This document shows, piece after piece, positions 43,901 to 55,800 of a DNA stretch of 64,000 nt; the first letter of the stretch is position 1, and each line of letters starts with the position of its first letter. The position numbers were made by a program, and so were the translations under genes. Source of the stretch: Bugula neritina (Eukaryota > Bryozoa > Gymnolaemata > Cheilostomatida > Bugulidae); assembly GCA_964035545.1 (NCBI GenBank), contig OZ037765.1, positions 2,847,001 to 2,911,000 on the forward strand. Direction: 5' to 3'. The notes under the pieces are model-generated. The model did not search any database and was not told the origin of the DNA. It was given only the letters and a program-made list of their open reading frames with translations.

Positions 43901-46397
43901 TTGGCAATAGCTTTTTGACTGTTAACTTTTTTGTTGTGTTATAAGCTAGTGTAGCTTAAGAACTGAAAAAAGAAAGTTGATTGTACTCATTTCTTTATTA
44001 GTTTTTCTTTGGTTAGAAAATGCAAATGACTTACACTTTATTGCCAAAATAATTGAACACAGTATTGTATGAAAATAAGCAATAAGCAATAAATTGAGTC
44101 GTCATCATGCATCTGGGCATTCACGCCATTCAGCATCTATGCTGTCACAGTGTACTATATGCAAAATTCCTGGTAATTTTCTGCCAATAAATTTTCAGTT
44201 TAGCAAAAGCCTGATTGTATTGGTTTCATTTTCATATATCAATTAATCTGCATGCATTTCTTTTACTTTGGCAGAGAATTTAAAACTTACTGGCAATCCA
44301 TTATTTTCTCACACAAATGTGTCAAAAGGGCAGATTAAAATTACATGGGAATTTCCAGTTACTACACCCAACCAGGAGCGCGCAACTACCCATTTTAAAA
44401 TAGAATGTTCAGACAACTCCAACTTCAACACAATAATAAGCTCCAAATTAGTTTCTATAGACTACAGAGAGACTGTGATTAGTAATCTGAATATACAACA
44501 ACCTCACTATGCTAGAGTATCTACTGTGAGGAATTATAATGGCGAAGAGTTAATACAAGATGTCTATACAATCAACTCTTTTTTCTGTGCAGGTGCAGTT
44601 TTATAACTCTTACATTGTAGTTTTGCTGATATTATTTTTAATAAAAATATATTTTATGATAAATTTTAAAAGTATAATAAACTGATGTATTTTTCAGCTT
44701 TACCAACAAAGCCTAATTTTTTTTGTTTCAGAAAGAGGCAGAGGGTCATCAACTAATGTTATCATAACAGAAATTGAGGGTCTACAACCAGAAAAAGTAA
44801 TAATTACTGTATCCATCCCTTCATTGGTAAGTTTTTTCAAGTGTTTATGAAGCATTGGATTTATTACACTAATTTAATTTCTATATCAACTTTGCTAATA
44901 ACTCAACTAACAAACATTTCTGTCATGCAGCAGTTGCAATAAATACTGAATGTCCTTTTCCACATATAGCAAATTAAAGTTAAGATGATTATATTACTTG
45001 TGTATAAATGTGCAAATATTGATTACCATGATTAAAACTGATAGTTGTGTTTAATGAGCTACATTGAAAAGTAACTTATAGTCTGTAATTTACTGTATAA
45101 TAGGAAACTGATGACTGTGTATCCAGTGTTACATTAACTCATGGAAGTGAGCAATTATCCAGTCAGAGAAAAACAGGACCATGGACTTTCACTGAACAGC
45201 AAGGCGTGACCTTTGAACTGACTATTAAAGTAGAACTGCAAGATGGATATGAGAATATAATATGGCAGCAAGAATACACAACTAGTAAGACAACTTATAA
45301 ATCTAAGAAAGTTATATGAGCTGTTGAAAATAAATTCACATGGTAAAATAGTAAAACTCACTAATCTCAACGTTGGTTAAAAGTAATAGCCATTTGATTC
45401 TGACCTCATCAAGTTTTGAAATTATAAAAATCAATTACTTTTATCTTGTACAAGACTCAATGATAGTGTTATAAGCATTCATACAAAGTATTATTATAGG
45501 TCCAATGGCAGCATGATACTTCAACTCTGCATCTCTGCAGCTTGTTCATAAAAAACAGAAAGTTTGATTGTAGATCTTGCTTACATTTATTAGCAGATTT
45601 TTGCAATTTCTAAAAAATCAATAAAATAAAAGTCTCTTAAAACAAAAAAACATTTTTTGCAGTTTTTCAAGATATCAGATGTTCTCAACCTCCATCTGTA
45701 GCCAATACTGAAACCCATGGTCTAGAAAAAGAATTCCATATCAACTCCACAGTGTCATACTATTGCCAAGGTTATGGTCCTATTGTCATCACATGTGAAC
45801 TGGTAGATGGTAAAGGAGAATGGTCTGACAATCCTCCTATCTGTGAGCTACCAATTCAATGTAGGTGTCAGTAATTTATCTGTTGTAATAAAAAATAAAA
45901 TATTAGCAAAATAATAAAACTTCTTAAAAATATCTTGATTTAATTGCATCAGCAAAAATGAAACTACATTATTTAATAAAAAATATTACTTTCATCTTGA
46001 AAAACTTCAATTTTATCTTCACTGAATGTGTGTGCTGCAGTGCCATCTGTTTTGCATTTTAGCAGCAAACTGGGTGGTTGGAGTAGCAGTTGGTGGTCCA
46101 ATGGGTTTCATCATCATTCTACTAGTAGTCATTCTTATTGTGGTGTTGGTGAGAAGATCTTCTGGTACGAAGTCTGGAGAGAACAGAGCACAGCCTACTC
46201 CTGAATATGAAGAAATGGGACTTGCGCCTACTACTTCTGATAATCAGGGTGCCACAGGAAATGTACCAGTACAAAGTGCTGAGTATGAGACAACAAGTCC
46301 TCAGGCTACATTAGATGACCATGCCTATGAGAAAGTAACTAAACAGATAGAACCAGTCTGCTATGAAAATACTTCAACAGTCAGTGACAATGTTTAA
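34862..46397 (+). CDS. Receptor copy 4: PAN-PAN-unknown-FN3-sushi-TM receptor
   Basis: Exons: signal peptide 35504-35579 (alternative 34862-34937), PAN-like 36432-36698 and 37282-37554, unrecognised domain 42960-43460, FN3 44275-44592, unassigned module 44732-44826 and 45104-45284, sushi/CCP 45663-45860, TM and tail 46066-46397. They total 2241 nt, exactly 747 codons, and every junction phase agrees. Compared with copy 3 it lacks the last FN3, the juxtamembrane module and the stalk, and has a sushi domain instead. The tail has one tyrosine repeat plus the distal YETTSP, YEKV and CYENT motifs. A broken inverted gypsy copy occupies intron 37555-42959. The role is unknown; architecture indicates an adhesion or recognition receptor. 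Confidence 0.8.
35504..35579 (+). CDS. Exon: alternative signal peptide b, copy 4
   Basis: MDRILYLCFHLWFFLVTVFI then STQVQ, donor GTATGT, phase 1. It lies closest to the first PAN exon. The ~200 bp upstream also resemble the flank of the exon at 34862, indicating a tandem duplication of promoter plus first exon. Confidence 0.78.
36432..36698 (+). CDS. Exon: PAN/apple-like domain 1, copy 4
   Basis: Phase 1-1, 267 nt. EDECKAQCMQQTSFICASINY, GECQLLAEN and RPDCAG give the PAN pattern. The acceptor GAATTTGAAG is weak. Confidence 0.8.
37282..37554 (+). CDS. Exon: PAN/apple-like domain 2, copy 4
   Basis: Phase 1-1, 273 nt. SCMSFCLQDDN, YTCSSIVKS and CDLIDKRSDD; ends LPLWYSG as in copy 3. Confidence 0.78.
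37785..42495 (-). mobile_element. Ty3/gypsy retrotransposon copy 2, inverted, truncated and broken
   Basis: On the minus strand, from right to left: gag remnant (42480-42300 reads ALRARFGVTARDAKDKLQ), zinc knuckle with its last Cys changed (CWRCGALGHVCRQR), protease region, reverse transcriptase (40784-40377 and onward, KKDGSCKFCVDYRKFNS), RNase H (40027-39566, DTDASDHS) and integrase (38824-38498, SDQ region partly deleted, VAERNN). Many frameshifts and stops. A piece of 3' LTR (about 37785-37862) resembles the solo LTR at 3308. The 5' LTR is gone. It lies in the intron between the second PAN and the unknown domain of receptor copy 4. Confidence 0.92.
41772..41815 (-). promoter_or_regulatory. 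Predicted -1 frameshift signal of gypsy copy 2
   Basis: On the minus strand T_TTA_AAC (41815-41809) is followed by a 6-nt spacer and a 10-bp stem with one G-U pair, GGCTCACGGT/ACTGTGAGCC (41802-41793 with 41781-41772). It lies in the gag frame just after the zinc knuckle. Confidence 0.65.
42960..43460 (+). CDS. Exon: unrecognised ~167-residue extracellular domain, copy 4
   Basis: Phase 1-1, 501 nt, paralogous to 22315-22812, with the landmarks GYLVGWKY, CDSYAAIWRQTGEG, IRFQFVQNSTEV and LYVEDLS. Differences cluster near SCEGN and the FREDPSAYVRRS segment. Confidence 0.77.
43461..44274. other. Intron of copy 4 with short repetitive stretch
   Basis: Contains AAGCTTTT-type short repeats around 43835-43925 that resemble, inverted, part of the insert at 13655-13735. 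No exon seen. Confidence 0.5.
44275..45284 (+). CDS. Three exons: FN3 domain 1 and unassigned module, copy 4
   Basis: 44275-44592 (FN3, ITWEFPVTTPNQE), 44732-44826 and 45104-45284. The last ends at ACTA|GTAAGA, six nt earlier than in the paralogues, but keeps phase 1. Confidence 0.78.
45663..45860 (+). CDS. Exon: sushi/CCP domain, copy 4
   Basis: Phase 1-1, 198 nt. Four cysteines at RCSQPP, YYCQGYG, ITCELVDGKGEWSDNPPICE give the CCP pattern with the Trp before the last Cys. It occupies the place of the FN3-juxtamembrane exons of the other copies. None of the other copies has it. Confidence 0.87.
46066..46397 (+). CDS. Exon: transmembrane helix and tyrosine tail, copy 4
   Basis: Tandem acceptor TTTTAGCAG (starts 46063 or 46066, both in frame). 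The helix is VAVGGPMGFIIILLVVILIV, followed by RR. One YEEMGL repeat is followed by YETTSP, AYEKV and CYENT, stop at 46395-46397. Confidence 0.84.
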
Positions 46398-47080
46398 TTA
46401 AGCTAATATATGCAGTTATAAACAACCATAATAATTTATCTCCTAAAATTTTAGGATTTATGTTAAATTAAAAAAAATTGATGTGCATAATTATGGTGAT
46501 GTAAGCATTTGAAAATGCATTGAAAAAATTATAATTTGATATTTTTTTGTTTTGCTGATATACAAAAACTTAAATACATTCTTCAAGGTTTTGAAATGAT
46601 GCACTCATATAAGATATTATTTTTTCCTAGAAATATTTGCATCTAAGCTTCAACCACTCTATAAAAGTGATTGTAATTTTTCTGTAATTTGCAATTTATT
46701 CTATTGCCTTTTTAATTAGTGTCGTTTGATTTTAAATTTTTATAGTTGCCAAATGTTGTTTTATAACAACAAGTTTTTAGGCTGTGTTATGACTCCTATA
46801 TAAAGTTGCTTGTTCGCGTGGAAACAGTTTTAAATTAGATTTACTACAAACTTTTGGTATGCTTACATTTTTTTTTGCAAAAAATAGTACTTTATAATAC
46901 AAAAGACTTCTAACATTCACCATAATGAAACTATAAATTATGCAATATTAGTGTTTTATATTATATAAAATAAATGTGTTAGTGTTAACTGTATATGACT
47001 TATTGCTAAAAGAATGTACTTCGGCAAAATTAAAGCTGAGATATACAAATTAATTTTAATTGAAACATGCTTTAGCAATA
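46398..47080. other. Intergenic spacer
   Basis: AT-rich sequence downstream of receptor copy 4; no gene or repeat recognised. Confidence 0.5.
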
Positions 47081-47426
47081 AGCCTAGGGCCACACGGTGC
47101 GTATTTTCGCATGCGAAAATTGAAACCACGCGTAGCAAAGGCGTCCACTGTAGCGTCAGTGACGCGTGATAAATAAAGCTTTCATTTTTGAATCGCACTC
47201 GCTTTCAATAAAGCGCAATTTACTGGAATTTAGCACTAAAATAAAGAAATTGGGCTCGCTTAATAACTACCAGCCAATTAGGTGACGACGACAGAGACGA
47301 TTTGCACTTGCGTTGAAAATGCAGAGCGACAAGTGCGAATGTTTTCTCAACGCGCACAGTGGACACCTTTGCTACTTGTGATTTCAATTTTCGCATGCCA
47401 AAATACGCACAGTGTGGCCCTAGGCT
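47081..47426. mobile_element. MITE-like inverted-repeat element
   Basis: A ~346-bp element with terminal inverted repeats of about 45-50 bp: AGCCTAGGGCCACAC at the left and GTGTGGCCCTAGGCT at the right. Each continues with TTTTCGCATGCG/CGCATGCCAAAA. The interior has no coding potential. It is much richer in CpG than its surroundings. Superfamily not assigned. Confidence 0.85.
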
Positions 47427-50400
47427 AAGAGTCAAGGCCATCAAACACTTATACATATAAAGTGAATTACTAAAATCAGAAGTTGTCTCCCTGCATGTCA
47501 AGGGTCTAAAGTTGCGGTTGATGTATTTGCATTTCCAAACAATAACATTATTTGATCTTTACCCAAAACTGACAGCTAATTCATTTCTCTGCATATAATC
47601 TGTAGTATAATATTGCAAACTCAAAATAAAAGGCATGGTGGTGCATGTTTTTGTAGGTATAATATACATATAGCCTTTACAGTGTTATATAAATTTTACA
47701 CTTATAACTGGCAAAACATAATGACAACAGAAAAGACCTATAGTATATATTATATAACTTAACTCACACCCATATACATATATTATACATTTTTAATGTT
47801 TATAGCGGGAATATACTTCTAAAGCAGCTTGCTTTACCTAATACACTTATAATATATTTATAAACCAAATGAACTGTTATAGGAGACAAAAATCTGTAAG
47901 GAACCATTTGTTTTTCTAGGGCAGCTGTGCGTAGCTGACTTTATCCTAAGTTCATTTAAACCCACAATAGTAAAATGCTGTAAATAATTTTAAAGATATA
48001 GCAATTATTCAGGTGTATTATCATTAAAAAATTAATGAAAGTGTAAACACTGGGCAAAACTACAGTAAAATCTAAATAATTTTCACCTGGGGAAACTAAA
48101 CAATTAAGCTTGAATTAAAATATGTATATGAAAGCATGAATGGTCTTTAAAAACATTCAACTGCACTAACTTTGGCTGTATGTATATATACAATACATTG
48201 TATTTTTTAAACCTCTAACGCTGTTATTCAATTATAATAAAGTATATATCAATGAAACTGATTTCAAAGTCACTAGAACTCACTATCCGTCTAATATTGA
48301 TAGCTATAATGTAATAGTTAATGAAATACACATATATATGTACAAACATGCATGTTAGGTAAAACGCCATGCTATATACATAATATATATATTATAATAT
48401 AGCCATGGCTACAAGCAGCCTGTAGGCCTATTTATGTGTTACTCATACACTATTCATTATGTTAGAATACAATTTGGAGCTGAGAGTAAACCTCGTAGGA
48501 CTAAAGTTTTATCCTGATAACTATGAGCACAATGGAGTGTTTATCAAGTAGATTAGTTAGATTTTTAGAGCACCTTGAGAACAAGGAAATGAATTTTATC
48601 ATGTGAAAAACGGCTTTATATAAGCTATTGCCCAGCATGCAGTTAGTAGCTAAATCAATCAATTAAATGTAAATGTTTGGAACACAGTGCATTACTAGTT
48701 TGAACCTGCCAATAAATGAACAATGCTCATTAATTAATAGTATTATATAGCAGCCAATAATGCATTGCAAGCAAATAATTACAGAATTTCCTCTCTACAG
48801 CAGCAATGTTTACGGTGTTTCAGATTATGAGTAAGCTTGAAGCATTATTTATTGTTTTTCTGTACTTTAGAATAGTGTATAAAGTCACCAGCATAACGAT
48901 CATCAATAAAAAAGCGAATGTCTTTACCAATTAAGCATATTTAAATGTATGTAATTTCAAGCCATGGGTGAATTTAAGCAAATAACTTTAGAAACAACGC
49001 CTGAGTTTTGTGCTGTTGACTAAAGTCATAACTTATATATGGTGGACCTAAATTAAGAATTCAACGACTTTATATACAAATAGTAGCATTCTTTAGCAGC
49101 AATAAACATCTGAATAATCTTTACGAGCTCTGTTGAGTAAAACATGGTTGTATTTCTGCAAACATTGCTTGTGGAGCACACATGCGTTTTATTTGGATTT
49201 ACTTTCTCTTTTTAAAGCAAATAACCTTAATAGCCTTTGAAAAGTTAGGCTTGTGGAAGGATTCTATACGCAGCTCCAAGTTGGGGTGCAATGATTTGGG
49301 ATCTCCCCGAGTTTAGAGTTAGGGGACCCGAGTTCCAATTTAAACTACAAATTCGGGAATCTCAAACTACTGCACTAAGTCACCTCCAACTCGAAACAAT
49401 TCAAACGTGCGAGTCGCATTATTAGACGAATTTCCACAACGAGACTGAACACCGGTAAGGGGTAATCTTTGACTGTGTCTAAGACATGCATGTTGATCCT
49501 AGTCTTATTCTAATAATACTTATACTGAAATATTTCCTCATAAGTATTCGTATTTGATTGGCATGCCTTTTACTTCCTAGTAACAAAGCTGTTGGACCGC
49601 GACTGATGCCGCTGTAAACGCAGGAGCATGCGGTGTAGGCGAACGCGATTAATTTTAATGTAATTTAAATTGTCATTATCACTTTGTGAGGCAACCTGAT
49701 TTATCTATGATGACATAGTAAACTCTGTTATCATATAGAACAATACTGACTGCTATGATTTCATCTAACTATCGTGTAAACTTGAAGAAGTCATGACAGT
49801 GATTACAGCTACAGCATGACTCAATACAAATGTAACAGCTGAGCATTCGATTTAGTGATAGAATCGGTGAGGCTTATCACTAGTTTCAGGTTTGTTAGGC
49901 TAGCTAGTCGCTTGCCGAAATAGGAGAGATGAAACTGCTTGAATCAGCTGGTAACCAACCTGCCCAGATACACCGGAGATAAGTTTGAGTTTCACAAGTA
50001 AGTCACATGTCATTATGATTACCATATGTAACTAGTACTACATAAGCTTTATATTCTGCTATTTGTTCAAGTCATGTTTCAGGCAAATCAATTCTGATTC
50101 AATACCAAGTCAAGCTCTTGTTAAATGACTTGAGTTTGATCAAGTCCAACTGTTATTAAATGACTTGAGTTGGATCAAGTCAAACTGATTTATCTTGCTA
50201 ATAAACATCAACATGGTTAAGATGATAGTATGCACATTTTGGCTTTGCTTTTATAGTTCTAGTTCAGAGTTAAATAGAAATAGTGGGAAATTATATAGGC
50301 TGCATTATCACGTGCATTACATTCAATGCTTGAATATAAAAAATAAATTTATAATTGTTGATGTGGGCCTAGCCCTTTTTAGTAGTAATTACCTGAAGTT

Positions 50401-52836
50401 AATCACAAAGAATAAAATTACAGCTGAAAATAAGTTTCCAAGCAATGGCCGACTGTCTAGATTAGAATAGGCAGTATGCTTATATACTAATAATATAGAC
50501 CTGCAGTCATAATATAGGCCATTTATAATTCGAATTAGTTTATTGCTACATGGAACAAATTCAAGAATTTTTTTAAAACTCTTTGCAATAACTCATCATG
50601 GTCCAAGAAGTTCATTTTGAGCTTTAAATAAACAGGAAATAAATTCAAAATTTTAGAGGTTTAACCTAATACTAATTCTCAAACGTTTGTAGTAGGTAAG
50701 TAAAATATTATTAATTGTCTCCAAGTTGATTTTTGACTTGAGAAAGTATTCCAGTTAGTGTGGCTTGGACCCTGTTCAAACATTACTTCACTTAGCAACA
50801 CATACTCTGCTTAACTGCAAGTCACTTGCTAGCTCTCAACACATGATACTCAGCTGTAATTTGTTTGCACAAGTCTAGCTCTACAAGGGGTTCATACCAT
50901 TCAATGAGATAAGCATCGGTTGTATTGCCAAGTAATAGAGGAAAGGAGGTTTAAAAGGACAACTTTTCACTTTTTCACCCATTTGTTGTTATTGTATTAT
51001 TTGTGTTATTTGTTTTAAGTCCTAACTTCTAGATTCTGTTTTATTATCTACCATATTATACACTGTTTCAGTAGTGTTTTGTGTAATGCTATACTCCTAT
51101 TACACACTATCTTTCAAGATCAGCTAAAGTAGAGGCGGTTACTTGTCCAAGTAGGTGTAAAAGTCATGTAAAGTATATAATAGAGAACAATTTCCCTACA
51201 GATATATATTATACTTTGCTAAAAGTAATCTTGTGGTGAAGCAAATAGTATCATACACTATAAGGTAGATTTTATTACCTGAAAACTGGTGATGCTTCAG
51301 CTTTCATTGGTGAAATCTAATTTAGAAGGATTACAGGAGAAATAGTTTTATCTAATTATTAAATTAATTCCTTTTATACTTGCTGAAGATGCCGTCTGTG
51401 CCAAAATGAGTTAGATACATAGGTTCATTCATTACAGATTAGAATAAATATGAAACTGAAGTATAGATTTATTGCATATAAAAATGAGCATCCAGTTAGA
51501 TCTCTTCCAATCGGAGTTCGAATCGTAAAAAGAGTTGTTTCTTCCAGATAATAAATAATAACAATTTACCCTCAACCCACAACTGATGGTATGGTCAATT
51601 TGTCATATTTCAATGTTTTAACTAATTTGGCCGCATCCATGTTTTCCTCATATAATTTTTATGTTTACATGGCTGTGTATGTAGAGTCAAAACATGTAAT
51701 GAAGTGTTACTTCCAGGAAATAAGTGTTAAAGTACTAGTGCTCTTATTTACACTTCAATAGATTTTGTAAAAGAAAAATTTATAGTAAGTTTTAAAAACT
51801 ATGAAAAGCGTTTAGTGTTTTTTTATATTATAAAGCAATACTGCAGTGACAGCTATGATATATGTTTCACGATTTTCATGGTATGCAAACTGCTACCAAT
51901 GTACTCTTTTACACAGAATACACACAGGCATTGATAAGCATGTGTGTATGCAAGGTGTAATGTACCAGCTTCGTGTGACTGCTAAGTTTTATCTTCAGTG
52001 TTGCACGAATAGAAACTTGCATAACATAGTGGTAGTTGCGTAAGAACTAGATAAAGCGAGAGATGAAGTTTCAATCATTGTGTTTTAACTTCACCCATTT
52101 GCATGGAAATGTGCTCGTCTTTAATGAGCTGACAACTCCAGTTCGCGTTGAGAATTCTTGATTTAATCCCTTATTACCCGTTGAACTCCCTGAGTGCAAA
52201 TGTTGATTTTTGCTCACAGAAATGTAGCATGTCTACTTCAGTATAACTCTTTACAAAAAATTATTTGAGTTGTTGTTTATGTTGTTACAGGTAAAATAAT
52301 ATATTATCATGATAGAAATAATATATTCTGCATTTTATTTAAATGGATATTATCTATGTAACCTTTTGAACTATATTCCAATATTCAACTTCAACTATAA
52401 ACACCCTGTCTTTCACCCTCAAGTATGTTATTATCATATAACAATCAGTTAGTGGTCAGCTGTTTCCTTGATGTCATTAGATTTGGTTTTTTTTAAATTG
52501 AAAAAAAATCCTTGCTACTGATCAGAAAGTTCACAGCAAATGAGGGCAGTGCCCAAATATGCTTAGTTTTTGCTCAAAAGAAGAATAGTATTGCACCCTA
52601 AAAATGCTTTAAACTGGTTACCACTCACAATTAAAACTGATTGTTTTATTGTGTTGAAGTAAATGCCTCTTGGTTAACAAATGCTATTGAAAAGAAACTA
52701 GGAATTTGGGATATTGCCATGAAAGTATTTTATGGCTTTAGTGTGATAACGAAAACTATCAACTCTGCTTCAGGTAACTTTGAAACTATTTCAGATGTGG
52801 GTTAACCATCTGGTATAAACCTCTTTCCGACTCAAG
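47427..52836. other. Intergenic region between the receptor array and the transporter
   Basis: AT-rich, with no supportable exon in either strand. A short tandem duplication of about 37-39 bp (TTAAATGACTTGAGTT...CAAGTC) occurs at about 50100-50190. The last few hundred bases presumably hold the transporter promoter, but no element is recognisable. Confidence 0.5.
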
Positions 52837-55800
52837 ATGGCCGACAACGAGACCACGCCCCTGATGACACAGACTAGCAGCAGACATCCATATGTAGATG
52901 AAGATGAGCAAAGAGGTCCGAAACGAATAGCCGCTGCCTTTTTCGTCATAGCTGCCGAAACCTTTGAGAGAGTGGCGTGGTACAGCGTGTCGGGGACACT
53001 GTTTGCTTACCTCACTAAGCAGCCCCTTTGCCTATCCGTCAGTCAAGCCTCTGCAGTGCAATTCATGTTTAATGCTGTTACCTACATTTTTTGTTTGCTG
53101 GGGGGCGTGATATCTGATAGTTATATAAGTCGTCAGGTGACCATCATTATTGGGTACATTTTTTACTACTTGGGTTACATCTTGCTGTCCATGATGTCAA
53201 AGTATGATGATGTGAAAAATTCAAGAAATTCTTCATCTAATACTTACGAGGGAATTAAGTGTGATAGCAACTTTTCTGAGGGTGACTTGAGGCTTTCTGT
53301 ATCACTGATTGGCTTTGCCTTGTTCATTATTTCAATGGCAGCTGCAATTGTCAAGACTAACTTACCACCTTTTGGGGCTCAACAGGTAAGATTCAGCAGG
53401 TAAAACAATTAAATAATTTAGTTATTTTAGCAGATGTATTTTTTTTTATATTTTATTAAAATAGACTATGGTCTATATAGTCTGAGCTGGTTTTGGCTGA
53501 TTGCTAGTTAGAGAAGTCTTTGAAATACAGTTATAAGTGCATATGCTCCATTTTATTTTATGCATATGCTCCATTGTATATAATATATACATACGTGTAC
53601 ACACACACACGCACACACAAATATATAATTATATATATATTTATGGTACTTCACAGGTTCGAATGTACGGAGTTACTCACTCTCGAAGGTTTATGACTTG
53701 GTACTTCTGGGGAATCAATCTCGGAGCTCTTATTGCAAATTCCGGCTTTTCTATGTTGGAGGAGAAAGAAAGTTTTGCTTTTGGATATCTCATAGCATTC
53801 TCAGTCTCTCTCTCGCTCAGCTTTCTGCTTTTCTTGTCGGGTATACCTTTTTGCAGAAACAAAATATATTTTCTAAATTAGATTGAAATGATTGAAACAC
53901 CGTTATAACTCAACAGTCTAATTTACTTAATGATGTCTTCAATGTTTTCATTTTATTATCAAGATGGTAAATATTCTGAGTAAATTATTAAAGCAAAGTT
54001 TCAAGGGAAAGAAATCAAAAAGCTATTCATTGCACGCTACTATTACCAAAAATTGATTTAAACTTATTCTTGCCATGTTAAAGCAATAATATAATTTGTC
54101 ATTCAAATTAACAAAACTATTAACTTCATCACAACAGTTTTTGGCCAATACAATTTTTCTTACATTATGTTTTAGGTATGAAGTTATATATCAAAAGATT
54201 GCCCGAGTCAAGATTTGTAGTGAAGGATATATTTAAGGTTATTTGTAATGCCCGGAAAGTGAAGAGAGACAATCCCGAGTAAGTGGCATTGTTCTACATG
54301 TATTTATATTGAATTACTTGCATTTAATAACTATTTCTAGTAAGTAAAAACTATTGATGGATGATTAAAATCATGTTGTGTGATATTTTTATTACGTAAT
54401 AGACCCTTTTTAGATACATCCTAGTTTTCTAATTAGGAGTTGTGTCCTCCTAAAGTGAATCGGTTAAACTTTTGTATTTAAAAAACAAACTTGTTAAATA
54501 TTTAATGTTTGGCTGCTGCTTAAGGTTCTAATTATGCTATAAAATTGTTCTTTTAGCAGATACAGTAAATATTTTGGTATAAGCGAACATATAAGCAGTT
54601 CAAAATGTTTTTTTAAACATAAACATGTGAGAATTTTTGTGGTTTTCGTTACTGAGCAATGCTGAAGTGGCACTTGAGACATTGGGGACTTTTAAAAAGG
54701 GAAAAGGGGTCTATTGGTTAATGCCAAAACAAAGTACACAAAGTAACACAAAACCTTACATATAATCTGTATAGAAAAGTGAAAGGCATAATTAGGCCAT
54801 CATATAATACTTTAAAAATGGCCTACATATACATGAAAATGCATGCAAAAAATGTCTATTCATATATAATGGCTTCAAATTCTATATTCATTAAAATAAC
54901 AGCTATTACATCTGATAAATGAACATTATAATTGGCCAGGAATGGTAACTACAAGAAGAATATATATTGTTGTTGAAATTGTGGTGCATCAAAAACAATT
55001 TCTGCTAAAAAAAACCTTCAAGATTAATTGTATTAGATGATAAAGATTCATGTCTCAAGTTACGGGCACGTCTTATGGAAGCTAAGCAGCTAGCTATTAT
55101 TATTTATTAAATACAAGATAATTTACCACAGGTCGATTATTGAAATTCTAGCATAAAAGAAGAATGGCTTCTAGAATATTCCAATAAGGCTAAAGGTTAC
55201 CCTGGAGCTGAGTGTACATTTCAAGAGATAAGAGATACAAAGAACATCTGTCAGATATTCAAAGTGGTTCTGTTGATGATTCCCTACTGGATATGCTACA
55301 GTCATGTAAGTTTTTGTATTCATTATTGATAAAACTGCTATTTATCAGAGTTTTTACACATAATCATGATCATATACCATCTTCTCTGCCACCTGGCCAG
55401 GGTATGGCATTGAAAGGTAAACATTATTTTTAAGATATATAGTTTTACAAACTTACATTTGATAAAATAATATTACTAAAAATGTAGTTTCACAATTCTG
55501 TGACCAAAAGTTGCAGTACAAGGAAAAACCTGCATGACACAAAACACAAGCTATTTGACAACTGTGAAACTTAGTTGCGTATATGAATGACAGCACCTTG
55601 TCTAATTGATTGTCGGCAGCATTAAAAACACCATGATGATGTATTAGTAAATTACGAACTTTACAGGGATTCACAAAAAATTGCGATCAAAGTCGAAGAA
55701 TTATTTTCTAGTAGCTGTTTGTAGATTATTGGAAACATTTACCAACTGCAAGGACTTCATATGTCACTCGGCTTCCCTCTTCGTAACCTTACCATCTTTC

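Noticed and set aside
44101-44600. An independent gene starting with M at 44268
   Set aside because: The true start is a splice acceptor at 44274/44275; the exon matches phase 1 FN3 exons of the paralogues.
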